The position numbers and the translations under genes were made by a program. From the NCBI RefSeq assembly GCF_030272615.1, contig NC_081414.1, positions 525,262,137-525,326,136 of the forward strand: a stretch of DNA of 64,000 bases. Reading direction: 5' to 3'. Source of the DNA: Cryptomeria japonica (Eukaryota > Streptophyta > Pinopsida > Cupressales > Cupressaceae). Positions 23,790-35,133 of this stretch are shown here, in pieces; position 1 is the stretch's first letter; each line of letters starts with the position of its first letter. Under the pieces are notes generated by a model that saw nothing but the letters and a program-made list of their open reading frames with translations, made no database searches and was not told the DNA's origin.

Positions 23790-24855
23790 ATAGATTCATC
23801 ACTTATCTGATCTCTCTTCTAATCTATTGTTTTGAAAATTCTTGCTTGATTTCAGTCACCTTTTCTTTGCCTTTGTTATTAGATCCTTTATTGTTCACCG
23901 GTATAGTCTTATTTCTACAAAATTTTGCAATATGCCCAATCTTGTTACATGCATAAAAAGTTACATTGTTTCTTTAAATAGCCTTTCCATAACCTTGACC
24001 GGTTTGAGTTTTGCATTGATTAGATAAATGTCCAAATCTACCACAAACATAGCATTTCACATTCATTCTGCAATTGTCTAAGTTATGACCATTTTTATTG
24101 CATTTGGAACATTGACCGGTGCATAAGTTTGTATTCTAATTATTCCTAAATCTGCACTGATTTTCTCTATGACCAAATTTGTTGCAATTAAAACATTTCC
24201 CATTAGATTTATAAGAATTAGGTTGCCTTACTGGTTGAAAAATTGCTATGATCATGGTTGTTTGCAGTCCCAGAACTTTCTCCATGTTCAAATCCAAGTC
24301 CAATTGTTTCTCCATCAGGTTTCTGACTTTTCAGCATATCATCAAGATTATCTGAACTTTTCTTGAATTTGTCTTTGTATTGTTTTGTAGTGACCAACTC
24401 ACTTTCCAAAGTGCTAACTTGTCTCAGAAGTTCCTCTTTGTCATGTCGCATGTGAATCAAATTAGTTTTAAGCATATAGTTATCATAACTAAGCCTTTGA
24501 GATTCATCAAATCTTTCATTAAGTCTTCTGGCCAAATCTTCCTCATTCCTCTTTCTATCTTCAATATCCTTGCATAGTCTCATTGTTAAATCTTTCATCT
24601 CATTCTTCATGTTACTGTTATCTTGTCTCAAATTGTCTGTAATATCTCTACGAGTTTCTTTTTCTTCATCATCTTGATTTTGCAATTGCACGTGTAATTC
24701 TTTTCTCTTACTCTTTGCTATAACCAGGTTATCTTGAAGTGCTTTGATAAATTCCCAAGCAGTTCTGAGTTCATCTTCTAGAGTTTGATATTCTTCAACT
24801 TTTCTGCATCAAAATATTCAAGAGCTCCTTCCAATTGTTGTCTCAAACTTTCCAT
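23790..24855 (-). pseudogene. Element C gag: coiled coil plus four zinc knuckles
   Basis: Starts MESLRQQLEGALEYF soon after the primer site. One frameshift near 24,780 and another near 24,225. A long coiled coil (24,770-24,330, heptads rich in Leu, Glu and Lys) leads to a Sirevirus-type block (LDDMLKSQKP...GLGFE). Four CCHC knuckles follow: CFNCNKFGHRENQC, CSKCNKNGHNLDNC, CYVCGRFGHLSNQC and a fourth whose first Cys is Phe (FYACNKIGHIAKFC). The usual UBN2-type capsid block of Copia gag is not visible, so the capsid part may be deleted. Confidence 0.7.
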
Positions 24856-24912
24856 CGATACCAGTTTCAAAATCTTCCTCAAGTTGTTAAGCTTTTGTAA
24901 ATAGAGGACTAG

Positions 24913-24924
24913 GCTCTGATACCA
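24913..24924 (-). other. Primer binding site, element C (tRNA-iMet)
   Basis: GCTCTGATACCA on the plus strand, two bases from the 5' LTR end at 24,927. Confidence 0.9.
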
Positions 24925-24926
24925 AT

Positions 24927-25794
24927 TGTTAGATACTTGATCAGTCCCAAAGATACTAAGAGGGGAGGGGGGTGAATCAGTGTCTAACCAGTAAATGAAA
25001 TATTTAAACTTGTTTGCAACTTTACAACCCAAATTAATGTACCGGTAAACAAACAATAAAGCAATAAAGAGAAATAATAGTATCACACCATAACACAAGA
25101 TATTTTGGTCAGGAAACCTGGTAGGGGAAAAACCTCAGTGGGATTTATGACCCACAATATTTACTCACTGGCCAATATGAATAAATATTACTGATACAAT
25201 AGGGGCCTACACATGCAAGAAGGCCAACAACCTAGAGCTCACTACTTAATCACAAAAAGGAGTCACACTGACTACAAAATTGGATGATTAAATCCAATGA
25301 CAATGTACTGCTCAAAATAGCATCTACAATGTTGGATTTCATACCAGGTTAAGCTCTATCAAATACCTCTACCATAAACCTTTCTTCACTCTTCTCTTCT
25401 CTTATTCACTCATCAAATAATTACATCAAAATGCATATATAGATATTCACTCTCATATTCCGCTTGCATTACCTAATTACATTCCATCTAGACACTTACA
25501 AAATGACCTATAAGATCTCATACATATATGATTCTTTTCAATACATCATGTCGGCTACAAATAATTAATTACATTACAATATAATTTGCATAAACAAAAC
25601 TTTATCTTATGTCGGCCTGGGTGCCGATATGATTCATTGCTGGTGTAAACTGGATGCCGGTGTGAATGAACTTTGTGTAGCTTCCGGTGCCGGTATGCGA
25701 AGTTTGTTGCCGGTGTAACCTGTGAACCATATTACCAATTGGTTACCATCAATGAAAACATCAACTATTCTCATTTGAGTGTAGAATGTCAACA
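24927..25794 (-). repeat. Element C 5' LTR
   Basis: 868 bp, near-identical in layout to 19,027-19,900. The plus strand starts TGTTAGATACTTG and ends GAATGTCAACA. It contains the C-rich U5 box at about 24,960-24,980 and is followed by the target duplication TAGGT. Confidence 0.9.
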
Positions 25795-25882
25795 TAGGTC
25801 ACTTTGTAATGATTTCCTTATTAATTGATTATTGATTTACTAACCATGCATCTAATGACTTAATTGAAGTGTTGTGTATTCA
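25795..25882 (+). repeat. Tat-1 3' LTR, right piece
   Basis: Continuation of the LTR begun at 18,128 after the TAGGT target duplication. A plausible LTR end is GTGTATTCA at about 25,882; the split Gypsy element's integrase begins just beyond. The exact end is not proven. Confidence 0.4.
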
Positions 25883-26831
25883 GATACAGATACAAATACA
25901 AATCCACTTTTCACACACACACTCATCATAAATATATTTCCTCAGAACTGACACATGAAACACATCATGGATGTGTGATAGGCTAGGTGGAAAAGCTAGA
26001 CAATAAGCAATTGGTCCTATCCTCTCTAGGATTTTAAATGGTCCAACAAAGTGAGGTGCGAGATTAGAACCCTTTCCATAATGGATTGGACTCTTATGCG
26101 GTTGCACCCTCAAGAAAACTCTATCTCCAACCATGTAGCTACGATCTATCCACATCGCATCTGCATACTTATTATGTCTATCCCAAGCCTCTCTAAGGCA
26201 CTGTCTAATAAAATCCACCTATTGCTACATATCTCAAACCAACTCTGGACCAATGGCTACTCTGTCCTTAATGCAGTCCCAACTCAAAGGTGTCCTGCAC
26301 GGTCTGCCATACAATGCCTGATATGGTGATATCTCCAAGGAAGTGTGATGCCCATTGTTATAGGCAAATTCTTCCAAGTGAAGGTACTCTTCCCATCTAG
26401 TCTGATGATCCATGACATACATACGGAGCATATCCTCCAACACCTAGTTTACCCTCTTTTTCTATCCATCTGTTTCTAGATGGTAGGCTTTGCTAAAGTT
26501 GAGTTTTGTACCCAACGTTGCCTATAATGCTTTCCAAAAGGAATAAGTAAAGAGGGAATCCCTATCTAAAATGATCATGCATGGAATGCCATGAAGTCTG
26601 ATAATATCCTGCAAGAACACCTATGCCATTGTTGGTGCTTTAAAAGTAGTTTGGATGGGTGAGAAGTGAGCCACTTTGGTCAACTTATCAAATTTCACTA
26701 TGATGGCATCATGGCTATGAGATGACATAGGAAGACCAATGAAATCCATCAAAATCATGTCCCACTTGGATGGCATTGCTCAGCCTTAACCCTTCGATAC
26801 TCAAGGCATCTGGCTACTAACTCTACAATAT
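25883..26831 (-). pseudogene. Split Gypsy (probable chromovirus) integrase, C-terminal piece
   Basis: Minus-strand integrase core and C-terminal domain. Visible are MDFIGLPMSSHSHDAIIV with the first catalytic Asp (near 26,745), LDRDSLFTYSFWKALQATLG with the second, HLEEFAYNNGHHTSLEISP, YGRPCRTPLSWD and [14 protein letters not shown], then the [12 protein letters not shown] block (near 25,945). Coding breaks off right after that motif, where chromoviruses usually continue into a chromodomain, so the element is truncated by the Tat-1 LTR end. A one-base shift lies near 26,765. The next upstream piece is at 32,087-32,474. Confidence 0.8.
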
Positions 26832-28471
26832 TGATGCAGAATTCGTAGAGGTATGGTGGTATAAGACAATGCCCAAACAGGTATATATGACTTTGTAAGA
26901 TATAAGGGAAATACAAGGTAGGAAAATGATAGATCCCCTTAAGCCTACAAACACCCCAAAAGGTTCAAATGGGCCAATTATGAAACAAGACCTTCCCAAA
27001 TGAAAATGATGGTTTAGAAGGTGTAATTAAGTCTATTATGAAAGGTTCAAACTAGTTTTGGCCTTCTGTTCAATACCCAAATGCTCAAACCCCAATTTCC
27101 TCCTACTAGCCCTATAGCGAGAGAAATTTAATGATAACTCTACAAACTTCCAAGAAACTAGACAAATAAAATGGATTTTTGCATACCCTTTTGGATTTTA
27201 TATAACATACTCAGAGAATTTAGCAAGTTGTTTTAGAAAGTATCTGTTGTTTTTAGACTGTCCTTCATTTTCAAGCAACTAGAATGGTGGATTAACAAAG
27301 CAACTACAAGAAATATTACTTCTGGGTACTTCTAACCTCAAAAAAGTCTTAGCACAAGATAAATTATGAAGGAATTTGCAATCAATTCCAAGGTATGAGG
27401 TCCCTAACCCCAAAAGCCCTAAATTCTTCACTCAAACCCCTAAAAACAAGGGTTTCTCCAATCTCACACTTCCATGCACTTATGGAATTAATTGGTTGTT
27501 GTCTCACCTTTAGATAGACAACATACAACTATACAAATCATAAAGTATACCTCTCCAATGGGTAGATCTCTCCAACCTTCACCCTACCTAGCCTCTTCAC
27601 TAGGTTTTCCAAGCAAACAATGGTGATCACCTCTCTTAAACCCTGTTATCTGCACAATCAGTTGTTAGATGATATAGTAAATGTCATTTTATAGTCATCC
27701 CATGAGAATCAAAGTCATATCATTCATGGAATGACCCCATGAGTAACAAAACCTCAAAACTGTTAAGGAAAATGATCCAAACACTTGTAACAGTCAGCCC
27801 AAACATTAGATTTCTGACAAAATAGTAAAATCAAATCATGTACAGAAGTGTTTGAATATAACACAAAGCCCTTAAATAGCTATGACATCACTTATATTCA
27901 AGGGAGGGCCTTCACTCAAGCATAAAAAATAGAAAAAATGCTTCCAAACTAAGTTTTTATTGGTTTTCCAAAACAGTCTGTACACTCTAAGCATTCCTCT
28001 TTCGTACAAAGCATATCTATGGCTTTAAATATCATGCCCAAGTTTTTTCAACAACCATATGGTTGGTCACAAAGTTTATTTAGCACTAAAACAATTAAAA
28101 CTTGTTTTTCCCTCCTAATTCTTCCTAACCATTGGAACTTGAAAATTTGAATTTTACATCTTTTGCAAATGCTTGACAAATTTTTGAATAAACCATACAA
28201 TTATTGGATTTTCATCCTTATTGGCATATTTGATGAATCTAAACCCTCCTAAATCCATTTTTGGGTGTTTTGACCCAATATCCAGCATTTGACAACATTT
28301 TACAACATTCGAGACAATTTGACAACTTTATTGTATTTTTTAGTTTCAAAAGCCATTATTGGCTTCAATAACTCATAATTGATTTTGTCTACATTGCTTC
28401 ATGTTTGCAACTCCTCCTTGGCCCCTGATGGCTTCATGATTTTATTTGTTTGTCTTGGTGGTCCTGCACCA
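26832..28471 (-). repeat. Element D 3' LTR
   Basis: 1,640 bp. The plus strand starts TGATGCAGAATT and ends GGTCCTGCACCA, so TGGTGCA...TGCATCA on the minus strand. A purine tract (complement of TACTCCCCATGAATG) adjoins it at 28,472-28,486. Confidence 0.85.
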
Positions 28472-28539
28472 TACTCCCCATGAATGAAAGTCTTCTTGTC
28501 CCAAGAAGTCATCCATGCCTTGCCTTCATGTTTGCTTGC

Positions 28540-30382
28540 TTGCATCTAATTCATAGGAACCTGCATTCATACACCAATCATTAGAAACAAAAATTTTATG
28601 ATTTGGCTGCCCCTTCTCCTCTATCTGGAGATATCTGCATTTCCTCCAACTTGTTGTCCTTCCTTTGTCTGATGATAGGACACTTGACTGTACCAACTTG
28701 TACATGATCAAGATTCCAAAGTCCTTTATAAAATGGACTGTCATAGTGCTCCAAATCTGCACTTTTCTTACCCTACTCTTTGACTAAAAATTCATTTCCA
28801 AAACACATTACAGTGGTGTCTCTTGCTTTCCCCATCAATGGGCTCAATTTGTACTTCCTTCCACCCTTATGAACCACATAGGTGTTTTGATACCCATCAT
28901 GTATAATCCTTCTAGAGTATTGCCAAGGTCTGCCCAAAATCAGATGACCACAACTCATATCCATTACATCACACAAAACACTATCATCATATTGACCAAT
29001 GGAGAAATTAATGACTACCTGATTCTTTACCAACATATTCTGACCTTCACTGACCCATGTAGCAAAATATGGATTAGGATGTGCAAGGGTTTGTAAATTT
29101 AACTTTTTTACTACTTCATAAGAAACCAAATTATGACAAGCCCCTGAATCAACAATAGAATTGCATACCTTGCCATGGATCTTACAATTTGTCCTGAAGA
29201 TCATTTCTTGATGTGGTGGTTGTACTTTCCCCATGAGTAACAACTCTCCTTCCTCTGGTGGTATCATGATTTCTTCTCCTTGTTCTTCCTTTTTGTCTTC
29301 TTGTGTCAAATTAACCCTCCTTTCCTTCTTGTCCTCATTCCATTTAGGACATTTGAATGATAGGTGCTCAGGTACATTATAATTATAACACCTAAATGTG
29401 CCTCTTCCTTGACCAAATTCTCTTCCTCCTCTCTGATTGTATCCACCCCTTGACTTTGAAAATTATTCCTTTCCCTTGTCCTCATTGCTTGGTCCTTGAC
29501 CTCTTCCACCTCTTCCTCTATTTGAGTTACCTCCTCTTCCTGACCTTTCTTATCTCCTCTTCACCTTTTCTTCTACTCTAATAGCCAATTGAAAACATTC
29601 ACCAACAGTCCTTGGCACTTGTAGACCAATCTCATCTTGCAAATGATACTTCAAGCCATTGACATATCTGGCTACCTTCTCATCTTCTTCCTCATATCCT
29701 CCTCTAATACTCAATTTATGAAACTGTTCAGTATAGGACATTACATCCATGTATTTTTGTTTCAAATTTTGTCTCATCCTCTTCACATGTATGCTATAAT
29801 CTGAAGGCAAGAATTGTTCTTTGATCAAATTCTTCATCCTTGCCCACTGTGTGATTCTTTTCAAACCCCTAGACATTCTATGATTTTGTAAACTTGTCCA
29901 CCAAGTCAAAGCAGTACTTCTGAGTTTTTTTTTGCAAACCTTATCCTCTTATCATCCTCTATCTCTTCATACTCAAAGTAGTACTCCAAGGCATCAAGCC
30001 AACCCAACACTTCCTCACTATCCATCTTTCCCTGATAGATAGGTACATCCACATGTCCTTTCCCTACATTGTTTTATAGTGCCTTCAAAATCCTAACCAA
30101 CCTCCTCTCCTTAGGGTCCACTTCATCTTCAACCCTCCTACGCTCTGGTCTTTCTGGTTGCTCTTCTCCATCATCTCTATTTTGTTCTTCCCAATTAGGT
30201 TCTTCCCTCCTATTGTCCATTCTTTCTTTCTCATATTATTCTATCCTTGTTTGCATACTCTCTTTCTCTCTTCTCCATGCTCTTTCCTCCCTTTCCTTTC
30301 TTTGTTCTCTTTCTCTTCTTTCCCTCTCCAAGGTTTCTTTCAAATCTTCAATTTCCTTAACCAACTGATTCTCAGGTGTCAT
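28540..30382 (-). pseudogene. Element D gag-protease
   Basis: Begins MTPENQLVKEIEDLKETLER with a charged, coiled-coil N-terminus. Then comes a Gypsy-type gag (DVPIYQGKMDSEEVLGWLDA, TWWTSLQNHRM, RYVNGLKYHLQDEIGL, 29,550-30,050), interrupted by a frameshift at a run of nine T (29,927-29,935). A knuckle near 29,375 has Tyr for its second Cys (CYNYNVPEHLSFKC). A retropepsin-like domain at 29,309-28,773 contains IVDSGACHNLVS and HLILGRPWQ. Protease Asp is intact. No RT follows; coding stops at about 28,540. Confidence 0.8.
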
Positions 30383-30416
30383 CACTCCTTCCAACTTCCT
30401 ACCCAGACCTTTTCTT

Positions 30417-30428
30417 GCTCTGATACCA
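30417..30428 (-). other. Primer binding site, element D (tRNA-iMet)
   Basis: GCTCTGATACCA on the plus strand, three bases from the 5' LTR end (30,432). Confidence 0.85.
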
Positions 30429-30431
30429 CTT

Positions 30432-32086
30432 TGATGCAAAATTGGTAGAGGTATGGTGGTATAAGACAATTCCCAAATAGGTATAGATGACTTTGTAAGA
30501 TATAAGGGAAATACAAGGTAGGAAAATGATAGATCCCCTTAAGCCTACAAACACCCCAAAACGTTCAAATGGGCCAATTATGAAACAAGACCTTCCCAAA
30601 TGAAAATGATGGTTTAGAAGATTTAATTAGGTCTATTTTTAAATGTTCAAACTAGTTTCAGCCTTCTATTCAATACCCAAATTCTCAAACCCCAATTTCC
30701 TCCTACTAGCCCTAGAGCCCCTATTAGCCCTATAGCGAGAGAAATTTAATGATAACTCTACAAACTTCATAGACACCAGAAAAATAAAATGTATTTTTGG
30801 ATACCCTTTTGGCTTTTCTATAACATACTCAGAGAATTTAGCAAGTTGTTTTGGAAAGTATCTGTTGTTTTTAGACTGTCCTTTGTTTTCAAGCAACTAG
30901 AATGGTGGATTAACAAAGCAACTACAAGAAATATTACTTATGGGTACTTATAACCTCAAAAAAGTCTTAGCACATGATAAATGATGAAGGAATTTTCAAT
31001 CAATTTCAAGGTATGAGGTCTCTAACCCAAAAGCCCTAAATTCTTCACTCAAACCCCTAAAAACAAGGTTTTCTCCAATCTCACACTTCCACGCACTTAT
31101 GGAATCAATTGGTTGTTGTCTCACCTTTAGATATCCAACATACAACTATACAAATCATAAAATATACTCCTCCAATGGGTACATCTCTCCAACCTTCACC
31201 CTACCTAGCCTCTTCACTAGGCTTTCCAAGCAAACAATGGTGATCACCTCTCTTAAACCTTGTTATTTGCACAATCAGTTGTTAGATGATATAGTACATG
31301 TCATTTTATAGTCATCCCATGAGAATAAAAGTCATATCATTCATGGAATGACCCCATGAGTAACAAAACCTCAAAATTGTTAAAGAAAATGATGCAAACA
31401 CTTGTAACAGTCAGCCCAAACCTTATATTTCTAACAAAATAGTAAAATCAAATCATGTACATAAGTGTTTGAAGATAACACAAATCCCTTAAATAGCTAT
31501 GACATCAGTTAGATTCAAGGGAGGGCCTTCACTCAAGCATAAAAAATAGAAAAAATGCTTCCAAACTGAGCTTTAATTGGTTTTCCAAAACAGTCTGTAC
31601 ACTCCAAGCATTCCTCTTCCGTACAAAGCATATATATGGCTTTAAATAGCTTCTCCAAGTTTGTTAAACCACCATATGGTTGGTCACAAATTTTATTTAG
31701 CACTAAAACAATTAAAACTTGCTTTTCCCTCCTAATTCTTCCTAATCGTTGGAACTTGAAAATTTGAATTTTACATCTTTTGCAAATGCTTAACAACTTT
31801 TTGAATAAACCCTACAATTATTGGATTTAATCCTTATTGGCATATTTGATGAATCTAAACTCTCCTAAATCCATTTTTGGGTGTTTTGACCCAATATCCA
31901 ACATTTGACAACATTTTACAACTTTCAGGATAATTTGACAACTTTTTGTATTTTTTAGTTTCAAAAGCCATTATTGGCTTCAATAACTCATAATTGATTT
32001 TGTCTACATTGCTTGATGTTTGAAACTCCTCCTTGGCCCTTGATGGCTTCATGATTGCATTTTTTTGTCTTGGTGCTCTTGCACCA
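30432..32086 (-). repeat. Element D 5' LTR
   Basis: 1,655 bp. The plus strand starts TGATGCAAAATTGG and ends TGCTCTTGCACCA. It differs from the 3' copy by scattered substitutions and by a duplicated 'ccctattagccctag'-type segment near 30,708-30,735. Confidence 0.85.
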
Positions 32087-32474
32087 AATGTGTTTCCGCA
32101 TACCCGACCAGTGATACAACTATCTCAAATCTGCATGCATCTTCTTAACCCCAAGATGTGTTGCATAGGGTGCTCTATGAGCCTCAGTCACAATAAAATC
32201 ACACAATTTCCTAGAAGAAGGTACATAAATGTGCCCTCTATGGGATAGTATTCTATTGGACTCCACTGAATAATCTATATTTTTTCCTTCTAGGGACCTC
32301 TAAGATCACACTACCTGACACACCTCAAAATGCCACTCATCCTCAAGCAAGTGCTACAATATGCGATCTCTCAAATTTGTATATGTGGACATAGAGTATA
32401 ACTCATGGCGTATCCTACTCAATGCATCTACAACTACATTCTCCTTCCCCTTGATGTAGTGAACATCAAAATCA
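32087..32474 (-). pseudogene. Split Gypsy RNase H end to integrase zinc region
   Basis: Minus-strand piece between elements D and E. It shows KGKENVVVDALSRI (end of RNase H, near 32,440), then LSHRGHIYVPSSRKL, HRAPYATHLGVKKMHADL (integrase zinc region) and YHWSGMRKH near 32,100. The reading frame continues from the 46,898 side across element E and, on the other side, into the integrase piece across element D. Confidence 0.8.
32470..32474. repeat. Target duplication AATCA, left copy (element E)
   Basis: AATCA at 32,470-32,474 and 46,893-46,897 brackets element E exactly. Confidence 0.9.
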
Positions 32475-35088
32475 TGTTGGCATTGTGTTGTCATTGATGT
32501 CAACCGGTAGAGCATGTTACCGGTATATCAGGACATCTGGTATGGGAAGAATAGTTGACATGCTAGTAGGGTTATCCACCGGCTATGTGGATAGTGAAGC
32601 CAATAGGTAACCATGTTGAAGTAGCAGGTTTACATGTCAGTTTTCAGAAGAAGGAACCGGTTAGTGAGTATGAATGCTAATATTGAAAAGGCATCATAGA
32701 GAAGTGACTAGTAAGTGATAATAACCAACAAGTGTGTGAAGGGTAAAGCTAGCTGCAGTATGAACTAATGAAGGGTTAGCAGTACCACTAGTATGGTAGT
32801 GTGATGTCATCTAGCAAGAATCCCACTGGTAAATGATGTTTCCCCTAGATGAAGAGAAGACTAAAGGAAGAATGTTTCCTGAGGATTGTAAGGTAGTTGC
32901 ATCTGCTCAATAACAAGGAAGTCACAACATTGGCGAATAGATCACATAGATCCTCTCCCACCAATGAATGGTAGATTATGAGCCACTGTGTATCCACCTC
33001 AACCGACCAGTTGATATGTGTGAGACTCCATCATGTGCACCTAATCAATAGAGTAAGCAGGTGAGCTACTACAATAAACAAGGAGTGATGAGTTTGTCAC
33101 TTTGACAAATCGGCTAATTGGAGAATATGTCAGATGAAGAAGAAGGAAATGTTCGGTTGCAGACAGAGAGTGCAACCAGAATGAAGATGCAGGTTGGTGC
33201 AATGATAGTTGAAGACTGCTTGCATGATGATTATCATGCATGTTACCGACATGAAGGTAGATGTAGTGTCCACCAATCAATAGGGCTACCAATATGCTAG
33301 AAAGTACACAAGTGAAAGGCTCTCTTTAGATGAAGATGACCATGCTGATTTGTAAGGACAATGACTGATAAATATGATACATCGGCAACACAGAGATGAG
33401 AACTGGTATGTGTGATTATCAGGCTGACATGATCCACTGGCATAAGGAAGGTGAAGGTATGAAGGTTAACCAGTAATGCAAGATATACTAGCAGGGTTAG
33501 AGAACCGGTAGGCAAAGAGGGACCAATAGTATGAAGCATACACCGGTTGTGTGTAATTAGTCAGTGACCGTGTTGGATTGACATAGTGAGCTAAGGTGGA
33601 TGCCAACAAATGTGCCACGTGGAGTCAAGGAAGTAGACATGCATGTAGTGGTATATGAAGTGTGCACTGATGAGGTTGATGCAAAGTCAGACGAAATTAA
33701 ATAAGGTTCTCATAAATTATGGGATGTGTTACAGAGGTGTGCAACTTGAGGAAGGTCAAATAGAGGTGATCGAAGGGAGGCATTGATCGATGTGACATGT
33801 TTAGGTGTAGAACAAGGTTGGTGATGCAATCTGTTGAACCATTTATGGTGATTGACCAAGTGCCTTTTTGATGGACTATCTATGTTTCCTAACTACAGAA
33901 AACATGCCTTGGAAGAAAGAAGATATGGTAGGTGATGTCTGATTGCTTGTAGGTTGTTGATCTTTGTGCAGAATGAGATCTGATTGGATCTGATACTCCT
34001 CGTGATCTGTAGAAGAAACCCTAGCACACCAAGAGTTTGAAGTTTCATTTTGGCGAGAAAGCTCAACTATAAGAATGGAGGTAGAAGACTGCATTTGATG
34101 ATGCTACCAGAAGGTATGATTCCAGTTGAATGAAAAAAGTCAATCTAATTGAGAGAGTGAAACAAATGGGCATTTAGATGTGTGACTGGTAAGACGATTG
34201 AAATTGGTTAGACCTGGAAGGCCAAGGTAACCAGTAAACTATTGTAGAGCTTAACAGTAGTATAAACTAGTAGGGTTTGCACTGGTAAGAAGTAGGTAGA
34301 GAAGAATAAAGCATGCAAAGAGAGAGTTGAAGGACATCAAGCAAGGTGATGGACATAGCAGGGTTGATCTGGCACTGAGGAAGTCACCGATAACCAGGTG
34401 CAAAGACATACAATCGGTTGAGCCTGAATCAGTAAGGTAGAACAAACAAGCTAAGAAGAGAGTGAATATAGATCAGATGAGGAGAAGGCAGTGTGTGAGG
34501 AGATGGCAGTGAACCGGTAAGGTAGTGGAGTGTGAACCAGAAGAGAGGAGGTAAAGTGGAAGACAAAGAACACTACCAGAAAAGCTTAGTAGGAGATAAA
34601 CCGATAAAGAGGGATTACTTAGAGAGGTTACATAACTCATTTGTAACCAGGATTCAACTATTATATTATTTTAATATAATGTAATGTTGTCACTGAGTTG
34701 GAGATCGGTGTAGGGGTTGGTGCTCCTTGGGTTGGTGCCCTAAAATTAGGGGTTGGTGCTCCTTGGGTTGGTGCCCTAAAGAAGGAGTGGTACTCCTTAG
34801 GTTGGTTCCCTAAATGTTGTAACTAAGTGTTTCATTGTGAGGCTAGATTGGAGTAGTATTCTCCCACAACTCTTCTCATCAACGTTTTTCCCATCTTGGG
34901 TTTTCCTCATATATACCAGTGTCATGTGATGTGCCTTTGTGTGATTGCATTGTGAAGTCTTACATTATCTCACTGGTAGGTTTACTTGTGTTTTCTTTGC
35001 TAACCAATACTCTCTCTTTGGATCAAAAGGTGAAAGAAGTTTTGGAACCATTGATTCACCCCCTCTTAGTGGTGCATTGTGTTCACCA
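32475..35088 (+). repeat. Element E 5' LTR
   Basis: About 2.6 kb, TGTTGGCATTGTG...GTGTTCACCA. It carries many ACCGGT hexamers or one-step variants (ACCAGT, ACTGGT). A tandem duplication 'ggggttggtgctccttgggttggtgccctaaa' at about 34,713-34,780 is single in the 3' LTR. The C-rich U5 box TGATTCACCCCCTCTTAG is at 35,052-35,069. It keeps the empty version of the site where F hit the 3' LTR (AAGTC at 34,137-34,141). Confidence 0.85.
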
Positions 35089-35090
35089 AT

Positions 35091-35102
35091 TGGTATCAGA
35101 GT
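35091..35102 (+). other. Primer binding site, element E (tRNA-iMet)
   Basis: TGGTATCAGAGT, one base off the consensus TGGTATCAGAGC, two bases after the 5' LTR. Confidence 0.85.
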
Positions 35103-35133
35103 GTAGGTTCCTAGTTGATAAGCTTTCTCTAGC

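Larger units (their letters stand above)
19027..25794 (-). mobile_element. Element C: Sirevirus-like element with gag and an unknown ORF, no pol
   Basis: A complete 6,768-bp LTR element on the minus strand with 5-bp target duplications. 5' LTR 24,927-25,794, tRNA-iMet primer site 24,913-24,924, gag 24,855-23,790, a second long ORF 23,427-20,685, polypurine tract 19,901-19,913 and 3' LTR 19,027-19,900. No protease, integrase, RT or RNase H motif was found on either strand between the LTRs, so it is non-autonomous. The gag C-terminus (DDMLKSQKPDGETIGLGF) is of the Sirevirus type. Confidence 0.85.
3265..25882 (+). mobile_element. Tat-type Ty3/Gypsy element (Tat-1), nested host of four insertions
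   Basis: Plus-strand element with RT, RNase H, archaeal-type RNase H and integrase (3300-8590), then an antisense PMD gene (10,760-13,153), a polypurine tract (18,113-18,127) and a 3' LTR (18,128-19,026 plus 25,795 to about 25,882). Its 5' part is cut off by Copia A and the window edge. Solo LTR 9681-10743 and elements B and C are later insertions. The second RNase H and an extra antisense ORF between pol and the 3' LTR are known features of the Tat lineage. That all these parts belong to one element is inferred from order and orientation. The right end is uncertain by about 30 bases. Confidence 0.65.
26832..32086 (-). mobile_element. Element D: non-autonomous Gypsy-type, gag and protease only
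   Basis: 5,255-bp LTR element on the minus strand, inserted in the integrase of the split Gypsy. Flanks are AATAT (26,827-26,831) and AATGT (32,087-32,091), a target duplication with one transition. Order on the minus strand: 5' LTR 32,086-30,432, primer site, gag, zinc knuckle, protease (to about 28,540), 3' LTR 28,471-26,832. RT, RNase H and integrase are missing. In the first 230 bases I count about 14 differences between its LTRs, so it is not recent. Confidence 0.85.

Noticed and set aside
18128-25882. The LTR at 18,128 as the 3' LTR of the split Gypsy, since both start TGTA(A/G)T(A/G)CCC.
   Set aside because: Beyond the first ten bases the two LTR sequences do not resemble each other, and a polypurine tract precedes 18,128 on the plus strand.
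30069-30448. Plus-strand Ser/Leu-rich ORFs that look like membrane proteins.
   Set aside because: They are the complement of the Glu/Arg-rich coiled coil at the start of element D gag.
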